Positions 7,736 through 15,418 of a DNA stretch of 32,561 nt are shown piece after piece. The number at the start of each line of letters is the position of its first letter. Position 1 is the first letter of the stretch. Origin of the DNA: Bacillus sp. 123MFChir2 (GTDB lineage Bacteria > Bacillota > Bacilli > Bacillales > Bacillaceae_G); NCBI RefSeq assembly GCF_000383235.1, contig NZ_KB910968.1, positions 1 through 32,561 on the forward strand. Reading direction: 5' to 3'. Position numbers and translations under genes: made by a program. The notes below the pieces were generated by a model that was not told the DNA's origin, searched no databases, and worked only from the letters and a program-made list of their open reading frames with translations.

Positions 7736-7906
7736 TTGCTTTAATAAAAATAAAGCTATCTGATACTCTGTCGGCTCAATAAGCTGTGATTTATATAATT
7801 CACGAAGCTCATCGCCCATTAATTGTAAATCTGCAACACGATCTCCTGTATAAATAATCGTTCCAAATCGCTTTAATAATTGCTGAATATCATAAATAGA
7901 TTTCAT
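7715..7906 (-). CDS. yqgQ: YqgQ, small DUF910 protein
   Basis: A 63-residue soluble helical protein of unknown function, found next to glucokinase genes in bacilli. The pattern YDIQQLLKRFGTIIYTGDR, then LQLMGDELRELYKSQLI, is diagnostic for the family. The ATG follows GAGGGTG. The last seven codons (EIQKTT and stop) coincide with the right end of repeat copy 3, so the C-terminus seems to have been supplied or altered by the element. It is the first gene of the unit with glcK, and no rhomboid gene (gluP) lies between it and yqgN as in B. subtilis. Confidence 0.85.
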   Translation of the reverse strand: MKSIYDIQQLLKRFGTIIYTGDRVADLQLMGDELRELYKSQLIEPTEYQIALFLLKQEIQKTT

Positions 7907-7948
7907 TTTTTCACCCTCTAAATGTCTACTTACTATAAAAAGATAATA

Positions 7949-7963
7949 AGAAAACGTTCACAT
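7949..7963 (-). promoter_or_regulatory. CcpA (cre) site at the yqgQ-glcK start point
   Basis: On the minus strand ATGTGAACGTTTTCT matches WTGNAANCGNWNNCW with one mismatch. It overlaps the expected transcription start of the promoter at 7969-7998, a position from which CcpA normally represses. Confidence 0.5.
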
Positions 7964-7968
7964 GTTTT

Positions 7969-7998
7969 ATTATAATCAACATAAAAAAGAATCGTCAA
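7969..7998 (-). promoter_or_regulatory. SigA-type promoter of yqgQ-glcK
   Basis: On the minus strand, -35 TTGACG (7993-7998), an 18-base spacer and -10 TATAAT (7969-7974). It is about 60 bases upstream of the yqgQ start codon. Confidence 0.65.
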
Positions 7999-8019
7999 TT
8001 TCTAATTTGTCTATATAAG

Positions 8020-8589
8020 TTACAAAATAGAAAACATTTCTTTTTCTGTAATAATTTTTTGTACAGTTTTATCAAATGGTTCCACTGGGATATGAGGAAC
8101 AATTTGAAAACTAAAGATCAATGATAGCGCTTTCCCTTTATAGTTCACAAGATAACGATCGTAATATCCCCCGCCATACCCTACACGTTCACCTTTTCTT
8201 GTAAAGGCAACACCTGGTACGAGAAGCACATCTATCTCCTCCGCTAATACTTCTTCTGTCATAGACGGAGCCGGCTCTCGCAAATTCATATAAACAGTTT
8301 CTAATTGTTCAAAACTTGTAATTTGATGGAATGTCATTGTTCTCGTTTTACGATTACATTTTGGAACAACAATTACTTTTCCCTCTTCCCATGCCTTTTC
8401 AATAATTGCATATGTATTGACTTCACGTTCCATAGAAAGTGTAATCCCAATTGTTTTAGCCTCAATCCATTCTCGTTGTTTATATAGAGAATCTGCAATT
8501 TTTTCTGATAAAGTCGTATACTGTTCTTCTGATAAAGCATTCATACGCTGTAATATTTCTGTTCGTAATCTTTTTTTCTCTTCTTTCAT
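8020..8589 (-). CDS. yqgN: 5-formyltetrahydrofolate cyclo-ligase (YqgN)
   Basis: This enzyme converts 5-formyl-tetrahydrofolate with ATP to 5,10-methenyl-tetrahydrofolate, salvaging the storage form of folate in the cytoplasm. The 189-residue length is typical. The N-terminal KEEKKRLRTEIL provides basic ATP contacts. PGVAFTRKGERVGYGGGYYD at 125-144 is the hallmark ATP-binding loop, and VPHIPVEPFDKTVQKIITE near the end is the family's closing motif. The ATG follows a GGGGGA-type site. It lies between rpmG, which has its own terminator, and the yqgQ promoter, so it may be read through from rpmG or have its own weak promoter. Confidence 0.92.
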   Translation of the reverse strand: MKEEKKRLRTEILQRMNALSEEQYTTLSEKIADSLYKQREWIEAKTIGITLSMEREVNTYAIIEKAWEEGKVIVVPKCNRKTRTMTFHQITSFEQLETVYMNLREPAPSMTEEVLAEEIDVLLVPGVAFTRKGERVGYGGGYYDRYLVNYKGKALSLIFSFQIVPHIPVEPFDKTVQKIITEKEMFSIL

Positions 8590-8617
8590 TTGGAATTCCC
8601 CCTATATACAAAAGAAA

Positions 8618-8639
8618 CAGTAGGAAAATATCCCTACTG
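8618..8639 (-). terminator. rpmG terminator
   Basis: CAGTAGG and CCTACTG pair around a short loop, and on the minus strand TTTCTTTTG follows. It lies two bases past the rpmG stop codon. Confidence 0.65.
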
Positions 8640-8640
8640 C

Positions 8641-8790
8641 TTACTTTGTTTCGCGGTGTAACGTAGACTTCTTGTCACGCTTGCAATATTTTTTAAGCTC
8701 AAGACGCTCAGCGTTGTTACGTTTGTTTTTCTTAGAGATATAGTTACGATCTCCGCATTCTGTACATGCTAGAGTAATATTCACACGCAT
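8641..8790 (-). CDS. rpmG: 50S ribosomal protein L33
   Basis: A 49-residue protein beginning [20 protein letters not shown] and ending STLHRETK, unmistakable L33. Cysteines are at 9, 12 and 36. Residue 39, where fully zinc-binding forms have the fourth cysteine, is aspartate (YCKRDKK). It therefore has three cysteines plus one possible Asp ligand and sits between the zinc-binding and zinc-free types. The start is ATG with GGAGGGAAATAAGA upstream. The gene stands alone between the large nucleotidyltransferase gene and yqgN and has its own terminator. Confidence 0.95.
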   Translation of the reverse strand: MRVNITLACTECGDRNYISKKNKRNNAERLELKKYCKRDKKSTLHRETK

Positions 8791-8860
8791 TCTTATTTCC
8801 CTCCAGTCACTAATAACTTAAATCAGACTATACCATAATACCACTTTTAAAACAAAAATT

Positions 8861-11218
8861 CTACACCTTTTGATATTGTCTAATTTTTTCTATAAGTGTA
8901 TTCATATTTTCCTTTGCTATGACTGGGTTTCTCGCATGAGAATAAACGAGAAATTTTGGTTGATTTACATCTGAAACAACATAAGACCACTCTTCTTCTG
9001 CATGTGTAAATTTAATTCCTTCTAATACTTCAAACTCTCGCTGTGCCCGGTCTCGCAGCAGCATTCCTAACACTTTTCCTTTCTCATTCCATGAACAAAC
9101 TACTTCATCACATAATAGGTATAGTGGTGGATATTGTTCTAACATTGCTGGCAATGTTTTCCCTTGAAGAACGATTAACTCCAATAATTTACCAACTCGA
9201 AATAAAATATCTTGCTGCCATCTCATTTGAAATAATTTCTTATTTTCATTATGCATATAAAAAATAAGGTAACATTCTCCTAATTTTAATGATAATGGGT
9301 AGAAATCCTCATCTTTTTCAAATAATAAATTCGGAATATCCATTTCTTCACAATTTGTATCTTTATAAATATTCCCGTAAGTATCATATAATTCAAATGT
9401 ATTTTCTTGTTCTTGAAATATAATCGCCATATCTGCTCGGCTCGATTTCATTAATGACTTAATATGTTCTTTTTGCCCCGCAGCATATATCCATGTTACT
9501 GTGCAGCCGATTTCCTGTAAAAAAGATAATAGCAAGGGCTGAAACAATTCATCTGGCTTATTTATAAGCAGGTGAAAATGGTGTCTTTTTAGAACAGCTA
9601 TATCTATAAATTGCAAAGCAGATTCAATATACGTTTCTAAACAAACGTCTATGACTTCGTTATTACCAATTTTTTTAATACCGATATAACGAAATGACTC
9701 TGCCATATACAAATTTTCTATCTCTTTTTGCTGTTTATATGGTAATGCCATTCCTTCTTCATTATAAAATTGAATAATGATCTTCTCATCTTGGGCCTTA
9801 TAAAAAAACACTCCACCAACGACATTTGTTTTCCCAGTTGCATATCGGAAACAAGATTCATTCATGCCTTGGCATTCCATCGTATGCACGCCTACTGTAT
9901 GAACAGCATGCAAAAAAATATGTTTAAACATTTGCACTTCCGCATGTGTACTGCTACCAATCAGCAAACTGGCTCCTTCTGATAATAAAGAACCATATGC
10001 CATCGCCAACTTTACGACAACTTGTGGCGTAATATCTAAATTACTTCTGCCGCATATACGACTTTTCTGCAAAAAACATGAAATATTTTCATGCTCTGTA
10101 ATTCCAGATGAAGCAATAATTGCACTACTCTCAACCACTTTCTCTGGCCATACTTTCCCTTTCGTCTTAATCACTGCATTTTGACCAATCCGGCAATGAT
10201 CAGCTACAACACTCTTTTCAAATAAAGTAACTCCATCTTCAATAATTGTACTGGCTCCAATTGTGGTTCCGATTAATTCACATCGCTTTCCTACATACGT
10301 ATGAGCGAGTAAAATACTTTTTTGAAGACGGGTATATGCAGAAATTACGCTATGGTTACCAATGATAGAATACGGATCAATAGTAGCTCCTGTTTGAACC
10401 GTTGTTCCCTCACCAATAAAAGCAGGGCCGTGTATCTTTGTTCCTTTTTCAATTGTTACATCTTCTCCCATCCATACCATCGGCAACACTTCTGTATATG
10501 GAATAGGTACATGAACTTTCTTCGTAAGCAAGTCAAATTGAGCTTGGCGATATTGTGTAAACGTTCCAATATCAAGCCAATATCCATCTGCTACATATCC
10601 ATACATTGCTTGTTTGTTTTCTAATAAAGGAAATACATGATGACTAAAATCAAAAAACATATGAGGTGTAATATAAGAAAAAATGTCGGGGTCCATAATA
10701 TAAATACCGGTGTTTACTGTATTGGAAATAACTTCATTCCAACTCGGTTTTTCAATATATTTAACAATTTCGTGATACTGATTGGTAACAACTAATCCAT
10801 ACGATGATGGATTAACTACTTCTTTAACAAACATCGTAACGATTCCATTATGACTATTATGAAAATCAATTCCTTTCGACAGCCGAAAATCTGTTAGCGC
10901 ATCTCCGCTAATTACAACAAACGGCTCATCTAAAAACTTCTCTGCTTGTTTTACACTCCCCGCTGTACCAAGAGGGGGAGTATCTTCAAAGTAATATAGC
11001 TTCACTCCCCATTTACTACCATCACCAAAATAATTTTGAATAACGGAACTCATATATTGAACAGTAATAGCAATTTCACGAATACCATGCTGTTTCAATA
11101 GTTCAATACTGTATTCCATCACTGGCTTTTGTAGTAGGGGTAACATGGGTTTTGGAAGGTTGCATGTTAACGGACGTAAACGCGCTCCTTTCCCTCCAGC
11201 TAAAATGACCCCCTTCAT
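8861..11218 (-). CDS. Sugar-phosphate nucleotidyltransferase fused to a degenerate phosphomannomutase-like domain
   Basis: 785 residues in three parts. Residues 1-235 form an NTP-transferase domain with the nucleotide loop GGKGARLRPLT (8-18), LPKPMLP, and a catalytic-type DIGT near 220. Residues 245-370 form a left-handed beta-helix of hexapeptide repeats (IGEGTTV, IGNHSV, VGKRCE, IGQNAV). Residues 370-785 follow the fold order of phosphomannomutase/phosphoglucomutase, but the active-site serine loop (TASHNP in active enzymes) is replaced by FFYKAQDE after TGKTNVVGGV, so this part is probably not a mutase. The product is likely a GDP- or UDP-sugar for a surface or storage glycan; the sugar cannot be told. 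The ATG at 11218 lies 10 bases from GGAGG; an ATG at 11224 is also possible. Confidence 0.8.
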   Translation of the reverse strand: MKGVILAGGKGARLRPLTCNLPKPMLPLLQKPVMEYSIELLKQHGIREIAITVQYMSSVIQNYFGDGSKWGVKLYYFEDTPPLGTAGSVKQAEKFLDEPFVVISGDALTDFRLSKGIDFHNSHNGIVTMFVKEVVNPSSYGLVVTNQYHEIVKYIEKPSWNEVISNTVNTGIYIMDPDIFSYITPHMFFDFSHHVFPLLENKQAMYGYVADGYWLDIGTFTQYRQAQFDLLTKKVHVPIPYTEVLPMVWMGEDVTIEKGTKIHGPAFIGEGTTVQTGATIDPYSIIGNHSVISAYTRLQKSILLAHTYVGKRCELIGTTIGASTIIEDGVTLFEKSVVADHCRIGQNAVIKTKGKVWPEKVVESSAIIASSGITEHENISCFLQKSRICGRSNLDITPQVVVKLAMAYGSLLSEGASLLIGSSTHAEVQMFKHIFLHAVHTVGVHTMECQGMNESCFRYATGKTNVVGGVFFYKAQDEKIIIQFYNEEGMALPYKQQKEIENLYMAESFRYIGIKKIGNNEVIDVCLETYIESALQFIDIAVLKRHHFHLLINKPDELFQPLLLSFLQEIGCTVTWIYAAGQKEHIKSLMKSSRADMAIIFQEQENTFELYDTYGNIYKDTNCEEMDIPNLLFEKDEDFYPLSLKLGECYLIFYMHNENKKLFQMRWQQDILFRVGKLLELIVLQGKTLPAMLEQYPPLYLLCDEVVCSWNEKGKVLGMLLRDRAQREFEVLEGIKFTHAEEEWSYVVSDVNQPKFLVYSHARNPVIAKENMNTLIEKIRQYQKV

Positions 11219-11224
11219 TGACAT

Positions 11225-11875
11225 TCAACCTCCACATTTATGATGTTGAACTGCTTTTTCATACGTTTGTGCGGTTGTTCTTGCAATTTCACTCCAATCA
11301 TAGTGAACAAGAACATCTTCATATCCTTTATTTGCGACGTGCTGAGCAATTTCTGGCTGTTCTATAACCCATATTAGTTTCTCACTCAAACTTTGCGAAC
11401 AACCGGGTTGTATTTGAAACCCATTCACACCATCTACAATGATCTCTTGCAGACCGCCCACACGCGAAACTAAAACTGGCCTCTTTGCGAGCATCCCCTC
11501 TAACGCAACAATCCCAAAAGGTTCATACAAACTCGGAATTAATAATACATCACACCTTTGAAGAAATGCTCGCTGCTCTTCTTCTGTAATATGACCGAGA
11601 AAAAGGATAGAATATTGCAGTCCCATTCCCTGTACAGCCCCGCGATACTGCTCTAACATAGTTCCTTGACCTGCAATAATAAATAAAATTTTTGGGTACC
11701 ACTGAGTAATCTGCGGCGCTGCTTCAATAATGGTATAGAAGCCTTCCTCATGAAAGGTTAGTTGAACCAATCGGGCTCTTACGGATGGTTTGTTTTCCTT
11801 CCTAGCTTTCCCTCTTAGCAAGCGTTCGAGCGGGGCCATCCCGCTCGAAAAGTAAGCGTTTTCTAATAATTCCAT
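11225..11875 (-). pseudogene. Glycosyltransferase family 4, N-terminally truncated
   Basis: Only the nucleotide-sugar-binding half of a GT-B glycosyltransferase is present. IIEAAPQITQWYPKILFIIA and GQGTMLEQY are followed by the donor site SLYEPFGIVALEGMLAKRP and VSRVGGLQEII. Family members are about 380-420 residues, and the acceptor-binding N-terminal domain is missing. From the ATG at 11875 the protein would be 216 residues, its first 45 unlike the family. The usual GRLVxEKG motif is distorted to ARLVQLTFHEEG. The frame stays open to 11986, but there it runs through the phoU terminator, so that part is not a gene start. It abuts the nucleotidyltransferase gene, probably once a two-gene glycan unit. 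Confidence 0.6.
11826..11850. repeat. Perfect palindrome in the aberrant 5' part of the glycosyltransferase remnant
   Basis: ttcgagcggg and cccgctcgaa form a 10-bp perfect stem around five bases. It is GC-rich in an AT-rich setting and lies exactly where family similarity is lost. It could be a scar of a lost element. Confidence 0.5.
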
Positions 11876-11938
11876 TATAATCCATCTTATCACCGCAACA
11901 AGAAAGTAACAATGATACTTTTTCGTCATATTTTGACT

Positions 11939-11966
11939 AAAAAAGAGGAATGCTTTTGCATTCCTC
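11939..11966 (-). terminator. Terminator of the pst-phoU operon
   Basis: On the minus strand GAGGAATGC, AAAA, GCATTCCTC are followed by TTTTTT, starting 13 bases after the phoU stop. It is a textbook terminator. Confidence 0.9.
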
Positions 11967-11978
11967 TCATAATAAACC

Positions 11979-12635
11979 TTATTCATTTAACAAATAATGC
12001 TTCCCTTTTACAAGATAAAAAACATTTTCTGCAATATTTGTACCGTGATCTGCTACCCGCTCAATATAACGGGCAATAAACGATAGTTGTGTAATTTGTC
12101 CAATTGACTCCGGCTTATTTGGGATGGATGAAATAAATTCACGAATTGCTTTTCCATACAGTTCATCAACTTCATCATCCATCTCAGCAATCTTTTTCGC
12201 ATATGTTAAGTTTTCTTCTCTATAAGCTTGAATCACATTTTGCAACATATCTATTGCAATTTTGAACATACTTTCAAGGCTTTGTAATGAAACTGGAACC
12301 TCTTTTTCTCCAAGACGAATGGTTGACTTAGCAATATTTACTGCATGATCTGCAATACGTTCTAAATCTGTTGCCGTTTTAATTGAAACAAAAATTCTTC
12401 GTAAATCACTAGCAACTGGCTGTTGTTTCGTAATGAGCATTAAGGCAAAATCATTAATTTCTTCTTCCAAATTATCCATACGGTAATCGCCATCGATTAC
12501 TTCAATTGCTTTCTCTACATCTCTTGTACGCAATCCTTCCATTGCAATTTCAAGAGCCCGTTTTGCTAACTCACCTAGTTCAATAACTTTTTGCTGTAAT
12601 GATTGTAAGTCATATTGAAATTGTTCGCGTACCAT
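11979..12635 (-). CDS. phoU: Phosphate transport regulator PhoU
   Basis: PhoU is a peripheral protein that links the Pst transporter with phosphate signalling and restrains uptake. The 218-residue length is standard. It consists of two tandem three-helix PhoU domains (about 1-105 and 110-215), each with an acidic metal-binding turn. The paired motifs ADHAVNIAKSTIR and VADHGTNIAENVFYLVKG mark the ends of the two repeats. It is the last gene of the pst operon, 92 bases downstream of pstB, with a weak hairpin in the gap and a strong terminator after it. The ATG follows GGAGG. Confidence 0.93.
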   Translation of the reverse strand: MVREQFQYDLQSLQQKVIELGELAKRALEIAMEGLRTRDVEKAIEVIDGDYRMDNLEEEINDFALMLITKQQPVASDLRRIFVSIKTATDLERIADHAVNIAKSTIRLGEKEVPVSLQSLESMFKIAIDMLQNVIQAYREENLTYAKKIAEMDDEVDELYGKAIREFISSIPNKPESIGQITQLSFIARYIERVADHGTNIAENVFYLVKGKHYLLNE

Positions 12636-12696
12636 GTTGTTTCCTCCTTCACTCGTTCCACATACTTCCGTATAAGGTAAGACCTCAAATAAACAA

Positions 12697-12713
12697 GGAG
12701 AGAAAATCCCTCC
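12697..12713 (-). terminator. Weak hairpin between pstB and phoU
   Basis: ggagaga pairs with tccctcc with one mismatch, and on the minus strand TTGTTTATTTG follows. It may reduce phoU transcription or protect the pstB message 3' end. Confidence 0.35.
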
Positions 12714-12727
12714 TCAAACAAATACTC

Positions 12728-13543
12728 TTAACCGAAACGTCCTGTAATATAATCTTCTGTACGTTTATCTGTTGGCGTTGTAAATAACTTATTTGTATCT
12801 GTATATTCCACAACTTCTCCGCTTAAGAAGAAAGCTGTTTTATCAGAAATACGAGCTGCTTGCTGCATATTATGCGTAACAATTACAATACTGAAATCTT
12901 TCTTTAACTCCTGAATTAACTCTTCCACTTTCAATGTAGAAATTGGATCTAATGCTGATGTTGGTTCATCCATTAAAATGACATCTGGTTCAATTGCTAA
13001 GCAACGTGCAATACATAAACGTTGCTGCTGTCCACCGGATAGTCCATATGCATTATCATGTAATCTATCTTTCAATTCATCCCAAATCGCCGCACCGCGT
13101 AAACTTTTCTCAACAATTTCATCCAACGTTTTCTTATCGCGAATACCATGAATTTTCGGACCATACACAACATTTTCATAGATTGATTTTGGAAATGGAT
13201 TTGGCTTCTGAAATACCATTCCAACATGCGTACGCAGTTCTTCAACAGGATAAGATTTATCAAAAATATTGCGATCCCGATACTCAATTACCCCTGTTGT
13301 CCGAACGATTGGTACAAGCTCAACCATACGATTTAATGTTTTTAAATACGTAGATTTTCCGCATCCACTCGGCCCGATAATCGCTGTCACTTCATTTTCA
13401 TGAATGCTTAAATTAATATCTTTTAATGCATGGTCTTCCCCATACCATAAGTTTAAATTTTTCGTATCGAATACAACCTTTTTTGTTAGCGGTTCTGCCT
13501 TTTCTTCATTTTTCACCTGAACTTTTACTACTGTAGCTACCAT
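12728..13543 (-). CDS. pstB: Phosphate ABC transporter ATP-binding protein PstB
   Basis: The ATPase that powers the PstCA phosphate channel from the cytoplasmic face. It has 271 residues, with Walker A GPSGCGKS at 57-64, the Q-loop [10 protein letters not shown] near 111-120, signature LSGGQQQR at 168-175, Walker B VILMDEP at 188-194 and the switch histidine in [16 protein letters not shown] after the Q-loop is characteristic of PstB. The ATG follows AAGGGGATC. It starts 29 bases after pstA ends and is part of pstS-C-A-B-phoU. Confidence 0.96.
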   Translation of the reverse strand: MVATVVKVQVKNEEKAEPLTKKVVFDTKNLNLWYGEDHALKDINLSIHENEVTAIIGPSGCGKSTYLKTLNRMVELVPIVRTTGVIEYRDRNIFDKSYPVEELRTHVGMVFQKPNPFPKSIYENVVYGPKIHGIRDKKTLDEIVEKSLRGAAIWDELKDRLHDNAYGLSGGQQQRLCIARCLAIEPDVILMDEPTSALDPISTLKVEELIQELKKDFSIVIVTHNMQQAARISDKTAFFLSGEVVEYTDTNKLFTTPTDKRTEDYITGRFG

Positions 13544-13572
13544 TTTGAAGATCCCCTTTCATCCATTCCTTC

Positions 13573-14439
13573 TTACTTACGATTTCGCAGCCATATTGCA
13601 AAAGTATTGATAAGCAATAGCAGCACGAGTAACACAATAATTCCAGCTGCTGCTACATGTTGAAATTCCTCTTGCGGCCTATTCATCCAATTAAAGATTT
13701 GAATCGGTAAAACTGTAAATCTATCCATTACATCAAGTGGTACATAGTTTGCAAAAGCAAGTGCCCCAATGACAAGTAGCGGGGCCGCTTCTCCAATCGC
13801 TCGGGATAATGCTAAAATACAACCTGTTAAAATCCCTGGCATTGCTGCTCTAATCACAACATGGTACATCGTTTGCCACTTCGTTGCGCCCACTCCATAA
13901 GAAGCTTCTAACAACTCTTTTGGTACAGAGCGAAGTGCTTCTTGCGCTGCAACAACAACTGTCGGCAAGACAAGAAGACTCATCGTTAATGAGGCTGCCA
14001 ATATGCTTTCGCCTAACTGCAAGCCATATACAAACATTGTTAATCCTAATAATCCAAAAACAACAGATGGCACTCCTGCCAACGTTTGAATATTAAGCTC
14101 TATTATTTTTGTAAACCATGATTGTTTTGCATAGTATTCTAAATAAAGGGCTGTTCCTACTCCAAATAAAAAGGAAGTAGGAGCGACAACACTCATAAAT
14201 AAAATCGTTCCAGATAAAGCTGCTGCAATGCCAGCTTTATCTGGATTTCGTGATGCAAAACGGATTAAAAAATCAAATGAAATATATGTTATTCCTTGCT
14301 GAAAAATTTGGTACAGTAAAAAAATTAATATACAAAGCGAAAATAACATCGCGATGCGAAATACAGTTCTGAATACACGATCTTTCCGAAAGCGAGGAGG
14401 CATACGTTCTTCTATGTTTCGCTCATTTAGCATTCGCAT
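13573..14439 (-). CDS. pstA: Phosphate ABC transporter permease PstA
   Basis: A membrane subunit of the phosphate transporter with 288 residues. A basic N-terminus precedes six predicted membrane helices. The EAA loop, with GVGATKWQTMYHVVIRAAMPG and ALSRAIGEAAPLLVIG, contacts PstB. Start choice: the ATG at 14439 follows pstC's stop almost directly and has AAGGGAG nine bases upstream; an upstream start would overlap pstC without a ribosome site. A second in-frame ATG six bases later is also possible. The tight spacing suggests translational coupling with pstC. Confidence 0.93.
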   Translation of the reverse strand: MRMLNERNIEERMPPRFRKDRVFRTVFRIAMLFSLCILIFLLYQIFQQGITYISFDFLIRFASRNPDKAGIAAALSGTILFMSVVAPTSFLFGVGTALYLEYYAKQSWFTKIIELNIQTLAGVPSVVFGLLGLTMFVYGLQLGESILAASLTMSLLVLPTVVVAAQEALRSVPKELLEASYGVGATKWQTMYHVVIRAAMPGILTGCILALSRAIGEAAPLLVIGALAFANYVPLDVMDRFTVLPIQIFNWMNRPQEEFQHVAAAGIIVLLVLLLLINTFAIWLRNRK

Positions 14440-14440
14440 A

Positions 14441-15391
14441 TTATGCCGCTCCCTTAAAACGACGCATAATACGCTGTGCAACCATATTCATAATCAACGT
14501 AAACATAAAAAGCGTCGCTCCGACAGCGTACATGCTATAATAGGGCATCGTTCCATAAGGAGCATCTCCTAAGCTAACTTGCACAATATATGCTGTTAGC
14601 GTCTGTATAGACTGCGATGGATTTAACGATAAACTCGGCGTCGATCCCCCCGCAATGACAACAATCATCGTTTCTCCAATCGCTCTTGAAGCAGCTAGCA
14701 CAATTGCTGCTAAAACTCCAGTAAAAGCTGCTGGTAACACTATATGCTTTGTCGTTTCAAAACGGGTGGCGCCAATCGCAAAAGAAGCCTCTCGCACTTT
14801 ATGAGAAACAGCACGCATCGCATCTTCACTAAGAGATGCAATTGTCGGAATCATCATAATGCCAATTACAATCCCCGGACTAAGCGCATTAAAAAACTGT
14901 AAATTCGGAACAATCCGCTGCAAAATAGGTGTAACAACTGTTAAAGCAAAAAAACCGTATACAATTGTCGGTATCCCTGCCAATAGTTCTAATGCTGGTT
15001 TTAACACTTTTCTTGCCGCACTAGAAGCATATTCACTTAAAAATACTGCACAGCCTAATCCAATCGGAACGGCAACAATCATGGAAATAACAGTAACAAG
15101 CATCGTTCCATATATAAGCGGTAAAATACCAAACTTAGGATTCTCAAAAAAAGGAAGCCATTCTTTTTCTGTAAAAAAGGAAACGATTGATACTCTTTCA
15201 AAAAACATAAATGTTTCATTTGCCAAAGTTACAATAATCCCCATCGTTGTAACAATTGAGATACTGGCGATTATTCGTAACACAAAAGGAACCATTTGAT
15301 TGATTCGCTGTGCTTTCTTTCGCTTACCTGTATTTCTTTCAATCAAATGTTGAACAGAAATCGTAACATGACTCTTTTTATTACGAGCCAA
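14441..15391 (-). CDS. pstC: Phosphate ABC transporter permease PstC
   Basis: The partner permease of PstA with 316 residues. A basic cytoplasmic leader of about 30 residues (KRKKAQR) precedes six membrane helices. The conserved permease loop reads AIGATRFETTKHIVLPAAFTG, followed by AASRAIGETMIVVIAGG, the canonical PstC phosphate-channel motif. A long extracytoplasmic stretch after the first helix (FFTEKEWLPFFENPKFGILP) is typical of PstC. It follows pstS by 27 bases and abuts pstA. Confidence 0.95.
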   Translation of the reverse strand: MARNKKSHVTISVQHLIERNTGKRKKAQRINQMVPFVLRIIASISIVTTMGIIVTLANETFMFFERVSIVSFFTEKEWLPFFENPKFGILPLIYGTMLVTVISMIVAVPIGLGCAVFLSEYASSAARKVLKPALELLAGIPTIVYGFFALTVVTPILQRIVPNLQFFNALSPGIVIGIMMIPTIASLSEDAMRAVSHKVREASFAIGATRFETTKHIVLPAAFTGVLAAIVLAASRAIGETMIVVIAGGSTPSLSLNPSQSIQTLTAYIVQVSLGDAPYGTMPYYSMYAVGATLFMFTLIMNMVAQRIMRRFKGAA

Positions 15392-15418
15392 AGATGAAAA
15401 CCCCTTTCCACCTTGACA

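Noticed and set aside
7907-8019. Rhomboid protease gene (gluP/yqgP) expected between yqgQ and yqgN by B. subtilis order
   Set aside because: The 113-bp gap holds only a promoter and a cre-like site. I cannot say the gene was lost, since it may never have been here in this lineage.
12994-13353. 119-residue + strand ORF
   Set aside because: It is antisense to the catalytic core of pstB and is an effect of codon usage on the opposite strand.
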